Positions 7,185 through 13,242 of a DNA stretch of 13,242 nucleotides are shown here, in pieces. The notes beneath the pieces were generated by a model that had not been told where the DNA came from, made no database searches, and worked only from the letters and a program-made list of their open reading frames with translations. Source of the DNA: Planctomycetaceae bacterium TMED10. Lineage in GTDB: Bacteria; Planctomycetota; Planctomycetia; Pirellulales; UBA7805. The stretch is taken from contig NHBP01000104.1 in NCBI GenBank assembly GCA_002168195.1, positions 4,732 to 17,973 of the forward strand, read 5' to 3'. Numbering within the stretch: position 1 is the first letter of the stretch; every line of letters starts with the position of its first letter. The position numbers and the translations under genes were made by a program.

Positions 7185-7214
7185 TAGGGAAATTGAATTT
7201 AGGGAAATTAAATT
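7185..7214. repeat. 15-bp tandem duplication upstream of the HAD gene
   Basis: Two adjacent copies of TAGGGAAATT(G/A)AATT at 7185-7199 and 7200-7214 differ at one base. They begin 13 bases upstream of the HAD-hydrolase ATG, inside the divergent HAD/ilvD region. This may be a recent slippage duplication or paired binding sites. Confidence 0.8.
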
Positions 7215-7445
7215 CCGCCGGATGAAATTGAAAAAAGACCAAGCCGCTTATTTGTCGTCTCTGAGCCAACTCCCTTCAGGCTCCTTAATGGTTTATGATT
7301 GCTACGGTTGCCGTTGAAGGATGAAGTGTTAATTTGAAAAAGAAAAAAATCAGGGTAACGACTACCACACAATAAAAAGGGCGGCTTCTCGATGCAAGCC
7401 AATTTCGTAACCTCCGGCAACTTTTAGTTCTTATTGAGAAATGGC

Positions 7446-9131
7446 ATGAATGCAACAAACGGTTTAAACCGGTTTAGCTCTCGTGTAACGCAACCGAAAA
7501 GTCAGGGTGCGTCTCAGGCAATGTTGTTTGGAACAGGCCTGACGAGTGACGATATGGTGAAGCCTCAGGTCGGGATTGCCAGCATGTGGTATGAGGGTAA
7601 TACCTGCAACATGCACCTGGATCAACTGGCAGCGGAGGTCAAAGAGGGTGTAGAAGCAGCCGGCATGGTCGGAATGCGATTCAATACAATCGGTGTAAGC
7701 GATGGTATTTCCATGGGTACCGAGGGCATGAGTTATTCGCTGCAATCGCGCGATTTGATTGCCGATTCAATTGAAACGGTGATGGAGGCTCAGTGGTACG
7801 ATGCCAACGTGTCGTTGCCTGGTTGCGACAAAAATATGCCGGGCTGCGTGATGGCCATGGCACGGATTAACCGCCCCTCCTTGATGGTTTATGGTGGCAC
7901 GATCAGGGCAGGATTCTGGCAAGATGAGAAGCTCGATATTGTGTCCGCATTTCAGTGTTATGGCGAATTCCTTGCAGGAAAGATAACGGAACAGCAAAGA
8001 ACTGAAATTGTCCGCCATAGCTGCCCGGGAGCCGGGGCGTGTGGCGGCATGTATACCGCGAACACCATGGGCAGTGCCATTGAGGCACTCGGAATGTCGC
8101 TTCCCTATAGTTCATCCACTCCGGCAGAAGACCCGCAAAAAAAAGAGGAATGTCGAGCAGTTGGATCAGCGATGCTGAATTTACTCCAGTTGGATCTCAA
8201 GCCACGCGATATCATGACGCGAGCCGCATTTGAGAATGCCATGGTGGTTGTCATGGCCTTGGGGGGCTCAACCAATGCCGTTCTCCATTTGATTGCAATG
8301 GCCCGTGCCGCTGGGGAATCGCTAACACTGGATGATTTTCAGCGAGTCAGTCAACGGGTTCCTTTTCTGGCAGATTTGAAGCCGAGTGGTCGCTATGTTC
8401 AGGAGGATTTGCATAAAGTTGGAGGCTTGCCGGCGGTCATGCGTTACCTTTTGGAAAAAGGGCTCTTGAATGGTGAGTGTTTGACGGTAACCGGTAAAAC
8501 ATTGGCGGAAAATGTTGCTGAGGTGGCGCCGCTTGCTGAGAATCAAGACGTGATCAGGCCGATCGAGTCGCCCATAAAGCCGACGGGTCACATTCAGATC
8601 TTGCGTGGTAATCTCGCGCCAGAAGGTGCTGTCGCTAAGATCACTGGTAAAGAAGGGACCACCTTTACCGGTCCGGCCAAAGTGTACGATAGCGAGGAGT
8701 CGATGCTCGCTGCTCTGGAAGAAGGTCAGATTGTTGCCGGTGATGTGATTGTAATTCGTTATGAGGGTCCGCAGGGCGGACCTGGAATGCCTGAAATGCT
8801 CACCCCGACCTCTGCGGTTATGGGAGCCGGTTTAGGCAGTGAAGTGGCTCTTTTGACTGATGGCCGATTTTCAGGTGGTTCACATGGATTTATTGTGGGG
8901 CATGTGACGCCTGAGGCGCAGGTTGGTGGAACAATTGCATTACTTCAGGAGGGTGATTCAGTAACGATCGATGCGGTAAAAAATAGCATCCGTGTTGATC
9001 TAAGCGATGAGGTGCTTGCAGAGCGGAAAGCCTGCTGGAGTCCTCCTGCCCTCAAGGCGACGCGAGGAACCTTGCACAAATATATCCGGTTAGTGCGTTC
9101 TGCTTCGGAGGGTTGCGTCACCGACGAATAG
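7446..9131 (+). CDS. ilvD: dihydroxy-acid dehydratase
   Basis: This iron-sulfur enzyme makes the 2-keto acid precursors of valine, isoleucine and leucine by dehydrating 2,3-dihydroxy acids. At 561 residues it is the shorter form, as in plants and many bacteria, against about 616 in E. coli. Three cluster-ligand cysteines are visible: NTCNMHL (Cys54), [10 protein letters not shown] (Cys127) and [10 protein letters not shown] (Cys199). The C-terminal [11 protein letters not shown] holds the Ser proposed as catalytic base. The three-Cys pattern in the short form fits a [2Fe-2S] cluster, which is an inference. The frame is open to a TTG at 7434, but I choose ATG 7446. GAG lies seven bases upstream and the protein then begins [20 protein letters not shown], like relatives I recall. 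A class I aminotransferase gene follows 119 bases later. Confidence 0.96.
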   Translation: MNATNGLNRFSSRVTQPKSQGASQAMLFGTGLTSDDMVKPQVGIASMWYEGNTCNMHLDQLAAEVKEGVEAAGMVGMRFNTIGVSDGISMGTEGMSYSLQSRDLIADSIETVMEAQWYDANVSLPGCDKNMPGCVMAMARINRPSLMVYGGTIRAGFWQDEKLDIVSAFQCYGEFLAGKITEQQRTEIVRHSCPGAGACGGMYTANTMGSAIEALGMSLPYSSSTPAEDPQKKEECRAVGSAMLNLLQLDLKPRDIMTRAAFENAMVVVMALGGSTNAVLHLIAMARAAGESLTLDDFQRVSQRVPFLADLKPSGRYVQEDLHKVGGLPAVMRYLLEKGLLNGECLTVTGKTLAENVAEVAPLAENQDVIRPIESPIKPTGHIQILRGNLAPEGAVAKITGKEGTTFTGPAKVYDSEESMLAALEEGQIVAGDVIVIRYEGPQGGPGMPEMLTPTSAVMGAGLGSEVALLTDGRFSGGSHGFIVGHVTPEAQVGGTIALLQEGDSVTIDAVKNSIRVDLSDEVLAERKACWSPPALKATRGTLHKYIRLVRSASEGCVTDE

Positions 9132-9250
9132 GCTTGTTGGCCCCGGATGCACCAGAGGATGCCGATACCGCTCGGAGCATGTTTGCAGCGTTTTTGAATT
9201 CCTATTTAAGCCCATACTGACCCACACGTTGAACAGACGGAGAAGACATC

Positions 9251-10417
9251 ATGCCTGCCACAAAACGTTTCCAACCTTCTCATCGTGGTGCGACACCGAG
9301 TATTGCAGAAAAAATGCGGTCGCGGGCGAAGGAAGTAGAAGCGACGGGAAAGAAGGTCATTTATCTGCAAGTGGGTCAACCGAGTACCGGTGCGCCCGAA
9401 GGTGCGATTGATGCAATTCATCAGGCAAGCGACACAAGTATCCTGGGTTACACCAGTGCAGCGGGCATCCCGGAACTTCGCGCGAGAATCTCCAAGAATT
9501 ATCAGGACCTTTATGGGGCGCAGGTGGACCCGGAAAGAATTGTTATTACGTTTGGCGCGTCGGGCGCGATGATTTTAGCATTGGTTGGATGTTTTGATGC
9601 GGGAGCCCGTGTCGCCTTGCCGCAGCCATTTTATTACGGCTATCGGCACGCGATGGGTACGCTTGGTGTGGAGTGCGTTCCGTTCGACACGAGCATGGAA
9701 AATCACTTTCAGCCGACGGTCGAAGATGTCCAAAAAATCGACGGTGAAATAGATGGTTTGATTTTTGCCAGTCCCGGCAACCCGACCGGTTCGATGATGC
9801 CCGGACAGCAAATGAAGGAGTTGGCAGAATATTGCCAACAAAAAAAGATCCGTTTGATTTCGGATGAAATTTACCATGGAATTGTTTTTGACGATGAGGT
9901 TCCGCAGCAGACCGCCGTTGCCTTTTCTGACGAAATTATTGTGGTCAACAGTTTTTCTAAATATTATTCCATGGCTGGATGGCGATTGGGTTGGATGGTC
10001 CTTCCGGATTATCTGATCGAGCCGATCAGTAATCTGGCACACAATCTCTATCTTTGTCCTCCGGCACCATCCCAGTACGGGGCGCTGCATGCCATGGACT
10101 GCCGAAAAGAACTCGATGCACATGTAACACGCTATAAGAAAAACAGAGACATTTTGGTCAAAGAATTACCTGCGATGGGTTTTGATCAATTTGCTGCACC
10201 GCATGGGGCCTTCTATCTTTATTGTCATGTGCAGCATCTCCATCACGACAGTATGCAATTTGTTATGGAGATGCTCGAAGGGTGTGGTGTCCTGGCAGCA
10301 CCGGGAAGTGATTTTTCTGTACGGCACGGTCATCACTTCATTCGTTTTTCTTATGCAGGCGCTACAGCGGACATTGAGGAGGCCGTAGACCGAATGAGGA
10401 AATGGCGTGCTGACTGA
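9251..10417 (+). CDS. PLP-dependent aminotransferase, class I/II
   Basis: A 388-residue fold-type I aminotransferase of usual length. Seen directly: SPGNPTG with Asn177, SDEIYHGIVF with Asp205 and Tyr208 for cofactor binding, VNSFSKYYSMAGWRLGW with the PLP lysine at 237 and Arg245, and FIRFSYA with Arg365 for the substrate carboxylate. These belong to the aspartate/alanine-type branch (I-gamma like). The enzyme moves amino groups between amino acids and 2-oxo acids in the cytoplasm, but the substrate cannot be told from sequence. Placement behind ilvD would suit valine or alanine metabolism, which is only an inference. The start is ATG with GGAG eight bases upstream. The protein is rich in His near residues 320-362 (HVQHLHHDS, RHGHHF). 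Spacing to ilvD is 119 bases with no clear terminator, so cotranscription is open. Confidence 0.9.
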   Translation: MPATKRFQPSHRGATPSIAEKMRSRAKEVEATGKKVIYLQVGQPSTGAPEGAIDAIHQASDTSILGYTSAAGIPELRARISKNYQDLYGAQVDPERIVITFGASGAMILALVGCFDAGARVALPQPFYYGYRHAMGTLGVECVPFDTSMENHFQPTVEDVQKIDGEIDGLIFASPGNPTGSMMPGQQMKELAEYCQQKKIRLISDEIYHGIVFDDEVPQQTAVAFSDEIIVVNSFSKYYSMAGWRLGWMVLPDYLIEPISNLAHNLYLCPPAPSQYGALHAMDCRKELDAHVTRYKKNRDILVKELPAMGFDQFAAPHGAFYLYCHVQHLHHDSMQFVMEMLEGCGVLAAPGSDFSVRHGHHFIRFSYAGATADIEEAVDRMRKWRAD

Positions 10418-10425
10418 AACAGCGT

Positions 10426-10440
10426 TTCTAATCATTATTT
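10426..10440. promoter_or_regulatory. PerR/Fur-box-like inverted repeat upstream of katA
   Basis: TTCTAATCATTATTT matches the PerR consensus TTATAATNATTATAA at 11 of 14 fixed positions, with a perfect TAAT-C-ATTA core (10429-10437). It lies nine bases after the aminotransferase stop and 126 bases before the katA ATG. PerR represses catalase genes in many bacteria, so the position makes sense. No regulator gene is in the window. Confidence 0.4.
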
Positions 10441-10566
10441 AAAAACGATGGCCCACTCCCCATTTCAATGCAAAGCAGTTGGGATTGATTTGTCCATCGA
10501 GCGTTTTAAATAAGCATCCATGCATAGAACATAGAAACCTAGAACTTTATCCGGTAGGTGAAAATT

Positions 10567-12012
10567 ATGGCTGACCAGAAGAAGACGCTGACCACATCCT
10601 CAGGCGCTCCGGTAGAAGATAACCAAAACTCCCTCTCCGCCGGTCCGCGAGGACCTTTGCTGATGGAAGACCATGCGCTGATCGAAAAGATGGCTGTGTT
10701 CAATCGGGAACGAATTCCGGAACGAGTGGTCCACGCCAAAGGGGCAGGCGCATACGGAACCCTCACGGTCACAGGGGATATCACGCAATACACGAAGGCG
10801 AAACTCTTCGCTGAGATGGGTAAAAAAACGGAGTGTTTTGTTCGATTTTCGACAGTGGGTGGTGAGAGTGGGTCGGCCGATACCGCCCGGGATCCACGCG
10901 GATTTGCGATGAAGTTTTATACCGAAGAGGGAAACTGGGATCTTGTCGGGAACAATACACCTGTCTTTTTTATCCGCGACCCGATGAAATTCGATAATTT
11001 TATCCACAGTCAGAAACGCTGTCCGCAGCGTCATGTGAAGTCACCCACGATGATGTGGGATTATTGGTCTTTAAGTCCAGAATCGCTTCATCAGGTAACT
11101 ATTCTGTTCAGTGATCGTGGTACGCCTAAATCTTTCCGGCATATGAACGGTTACGGGAGCCATACTTTCAGCCTGATCAATGCGGAAGGAAAAAGATTTT
11201 GGGTCAAATTTCACGTCAAGACGGAGCAGGGGGTCGCCTGTTTTACCGATGCCGAGGCAACTGCCTTGGCAGGTACAGATCCGGACCATGCCACGCGGGA
11301 TCTTTTTGCTGCGATCGATAAGGCAGATTTTCCACGTTGGCGGGTGCATGTGCAAATCATGCCGGAAGCAGATGCGGCAGATTACTACGTCAATCCTTTT
11401 GATCTGACTAAGGTTTGGAGACATTCGGATTATCCACTGATTGAGGTGGGGATTCTGGAACTTAACCGCAATCCACAAAACTACTTTGCCGAGGTCGAGC
11501 AGGCGGCATTTTCACCGTCTAATATTGTGCCTGGTATCGGATTTTCACCCGATAAAGTCTTACAGGGTCGAATCTTGTCTTATGCCGATGCGCAGCGTTA
11601 TCGGCTTGGTGTGAATCATGAGTCTTTACCGGTCAATCGCCCTCAGTGTCCGGTCCATACGTATCACCGCGATGGGGCCATGCGGTTTGATGGCAATTCA
11701 GGCAATGCGCCGAATTATGAACCCAATAGTTTTGGCGGTCCCCAAGAAGACCCTAGCTACCGGCAACCGCCGCTTTCACTGGAGGGGGACGCGGATCGTT
11801 ACGACCAAAAATCAGATGGTGATGATTTTAGCCAAGCTGGAGATCTCTATCGCATCATGACGCCCGATCAACAGCAGCAGTTAGTCGATAATATTGTCGG
11901 GAGTATGGGCACGGTTCCCGAGGAAATCCAGCGCCGCCAGATCGATCATTTTATCAAGGCGGACTCTGCTTATGGCCGGCGGATCGCCGAAGGGTTAGGA
12001 CTCGAGGGCTAG
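10567..12012 (+). CDS. katA: monofunctional heme catalase (small-subunit type)
   Basis: This heme enzyme splits hydrogen peroxide to water and oxygen. The 481 residues fit the small-subunit (clade 3 type) catalases, with no flavodoxin-like C-terminal domain. Seen directly: [12 protein letters not shown] with distal His56, [38 protein letters not shown] with catalytic Asn129, and [14 protein letters not shown] with the heme-ligand Tyr339 and neighbouring Arg335. The NADPH-binding region ([11 protein letters not shown]) is also recognisable. The frame is open to a GTG at 10558, but I choose ATG 10567 because TAGGTG lies six bases upstream. There is no signal peptide, so it is cytoplasmic. A PerR-like box lies 126 bases upstream, suggesting peroxide-responsive control. 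It converges on the ceramidase-like gene with 75 bases between. Confidence 0.96.
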   Translation: MADQKKTLTTSSGAPVEDNQNSLSAGPRGPLLMEDHALIEKMAVFNRERIPERVVHAKGAGAYGTLTVTGDITQYTKAKLFAEMGKKTECFVRFSTVGGESGSADTARDPRGFAMKFYTEEGNWDLVGNNTPVFFIRDPMKFDNFIHSQKRCPQRHVKSPTMMWDYWSLSPESLHQVTILFSDRGTPKSFRHMNGYGSHTFSLINAEGKRFWVKFHVKTEQGVACFTDAEATALAGTDPDHATRDLFAAIDKADFPRWRVHVQIMPEADAADYYVNPFDLTKVWRHSDYPLIEVGILELNRNPQNYFAEVEQAAFSPSNIVPGIGFSPDKVLQGRILSYADAQRYRLGVNHESLPVNRPQCPVHTYHRDGAMRFDGNSGNAPNYEPNSFGGPQEDPSYRQPPLSLEGDADRYDQKSDGDDFSQAGDLYRIMTPDQQQQLVDNIVGSMGTVPEEIQRRQIDHFIKADSAYGRRIAEGLGLEG

Positions 12013-12087
12013 ACCCAGCAGGGGATTGGCCTTGCCGATAGGGTTAGCAACCGTGATGTTGATTGAGCAACTTTCAACCAAAGACGG

Positions 12088-13242
12088 CTAGAGATTTTCC
12101 CACAGTGACTCCAGCCCTTTGTGGATCTCTTGTTCGCTTCCCACCGCAGGCGGGCCAAGATGAGGAGACATGGTCTCGTGTCCCCCCCAGTTCGGTAGAC
12201 AGGCTGCTTCATAGCCCCCGTTGGCGCCCTTCGCAAGCGCTTCGTCAGTTCCAATGTAAGCGCGACCCCCGTTGGTGAGCGCAAAAACCATGTTGTGCTT
12301 AAAGGGAGCGTGTTGATCAATCCAAAGTTCATACTGCCTGAAGGTTTCGTAGTTCATTCCGATTAGACACCAGTCTTTACCTAGAAACACTCCATACAGG
12401 TCAAACCGGCGCGGAGGTGGTGGCGTTTCACTTTCTTGTGCGGTGGAAATTTTACGGAGTTGTTTTAACCTTGCTGGGTCGTCTTTATTTTTTTCTTTGA
12501 GCGTTGCAACAAATTCAGGGGAGGGAAGGGGTCGTGTCGGCAGTTCCAGATGCCTGCTCCGTAGCTTGATTTTTTTTGCGTCAATCGGTGTGCTTTTTTC
12601 GATCGCTTCGAGCACCGCGTCTCCCAGCTTTTGACCGGCAGCATCGGCGTCAGCAAACGAGGTACGCAGCGGAAAACTATTGATGTTTCCGCAACATCCC
12701 TGGCCATACATCGCGATTACCTCTTTCCCGAGCTGTTCACGGATCTGCTTGACCGCAGCACCTGGGAAATCTGCACTGACCAATTTGTTTCCTGGTGGTA
12801 CGGTGACCGGGTGCGCCGGATGTTCGAATAATACGGCGATTGGGTTGTTGGTCTTTTGATCTCTGGCCGTAAGCACATTGACCCACGGAACGGCCGGGCC
12901 CTCTCGATTCACTCCCATCGTTGTCCAACCGCTCGCATCGGTAAGACGACGATTAAAACCGATTTGTACCGGTGCTCGGCCTGCGTGGAGCGTTACAGGC
13001 TGCAGTTTTTTTTCTGCCTCAGCCACCACATCAACGGCCGCTTGATGCACCTGCCGATTCCAGGCCGCTTCTTGGGGATTCTCGTGGAGAGGATGCTCAT
13101 AAAATTCATCCCAGGCCATCTCGTCCGTCCAGGTTTCACCCGGGACGGGCGTGGCGCGGAGCCAACGCGACGAATGCGCATGGCTGCAGTTGAACCAGAC
13201 CTCATCGACACCCGTTTTTTCCTTGACTCGCGTTCGAAGTTC
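12088..13242 (-). CDS. neutral/alkaline ceramidase-like hydrolase, N-terminus outside window
   Basis: The frame is open through base 13242, so the 384 residues seen lack the N-terminus, probably including a signal peptide; the ATG at 13119 is internal. The order of motifs follows the neutral ceramidase N-terminal domain, a zinc amidase that cuts the N-acyl bond of ceramide. VWFNCSHAHSS (His21, His23 of the fragment) resembles the family's THTHS motif. Then come LFEHPAHPVT (His141), VSADFPG, and MYGQGCCGNIN resembling QGxxGD. A GMNYETF segment (Glu299) and GRAYIGTDEAL with GGYEA follow; the Tyr at 329 could be the last zinc ligand. Mapping to the Pseudomonas enzyme's ligands is by pattern from memory. 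The extra C-terminal domain of longer ceramidases is absent. A charged insert at about 244-277 (EKNKDDPARL...TPPPPRR) lies before the Glu segment. The true substrate may not be ceramide. Confidence 0.7.
   Translation of the reverse strand, partial: ELRTRVKEKTGVDEVWFNCSHAHSSRWLRATPVPGETWTDEMAWDEFYEHPLHENPQEAAWNRQVHQAAVDVVAEAEKKLQPVTLHAGRAPVQIGFNRRLTDASGWTTMGVNREGPAVPWVNVLTARDQKTNNPIAVLFEHPAHPVTVPPGNKLVSADFPGAAVKQIREQLGKEVIAMYGQGCCGNINSFPLRTSFADADAAGQKLGDAVLEAIEKSTPIDAKKIKLRSRHLELPTRPLPSPEFVATLKEKNKDDPARLKQLRKISTAQESETPPPPRRFDLYGVFLGKDWCLIGMNYETFRQYELWIDQHAPFKHNMVFALTNGGRAYIGTDEALAKGANGGYEAACLPNWGGHETMSPHLGPPAVGSEQEIHKGLESLWENL

Noticed and set aside
7288..7317. Eight-codon-plus leader peptide (MVYDCYGCR) upstream of ilvD as an attenuator
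   Set aside because: It contains only one Val and no Leu or Ile codons, and there is no terminator hairpin with a T-run after it. It does not fit branched-chain attenuation.
12013..12087. Terminator between convergent katA and the ceramidase-like gene
   Set aside because: Only four-base arms (GGTT/AACC, GTTG/CAAC) and no T-run. Nothing convincing.
1..13242. tRNA, rRNA, CRISPR arrays, insertion sequences or phage genes
   Set aside because: I saw no tRNA-like T-loops, repeat-spacer pattern, transposase motifs or terminal repeats; all long frames are accounted for by the listed genes or their shadows.

Overview
This 13.2 kb window is ordinary bacterial chromosome and most probably comes from a planctomycete (Planctomycetota). 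The reasoning is from protein features, not a database search. The ribosomal block runs rpmJ-rpsM-rpsK-rpoA-rplQ with no rpsD between rpsK and rpoA. L17 carries two insertions and a long acidic tail. A neutral-ceramidase-like protein of a kind I associate with planctomycete genomes lies at the right edge. Base composition is moderate and the genes are loosely spaced, with little operon packing outside the ribosomal block. I see no phage, transposon, CRISPR, tRNA or rRNA.

Layout from left to right. (1) 1-918 (+) is the end of a GDP-L-fucose synthase gene, cut by the window edge. (2) 943-4577 (-) is a block read right to left: rpmJ (L36, only 37 codons), rpsM (S13), rpsK (S11), rpoA (RNA polymerase alpha), rplQ (L17), then a small HELWH putative metallopeptidase 69 bases behind rplQ. 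A good sigma-70-type promoter lies just upstream of rpmJ. (3) 4578-5165 has no convincing gene. It holds that promoter, a GC-rich foldable segment and two compact hairpins in front of xylA. (4) 5166-6479 (+) is xylose isomerase, converging on a YihX-like HAD phosphatase gene (6552-7172, -). (5) 7446-10417 (+) holds ilvD (dihydroxy-acid dehydratase) and a class I aminotransferase gene. (6) 10567-12012 (+) is a monofunctional heme catalase with a PerR/Fur-box-like sequence upstream. (7) 12088-13242 (-) is a neutral-ceramidase-like hydrolase whose N-terminus lies outside the window.

The ribosomal block and rpoA work together in translation and transcription. IlvD and perhaps the aminotransferase serve amino-acid biosynthesis, XylA serves pentose use, and the catalase serves peroxide defence. 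I found no clear new system. The items most worth a second look are the enlarged L17, the metallopeptidase gene trailing the ribosomal operon, the putative peroxide-responsive operator at katA, and the structured xylA/rpmJ intergenic region. Three starts were placed downstream of the longest possible ORF start (rpsK, ilvD, katA) because the ribosome-binding site fits better there.
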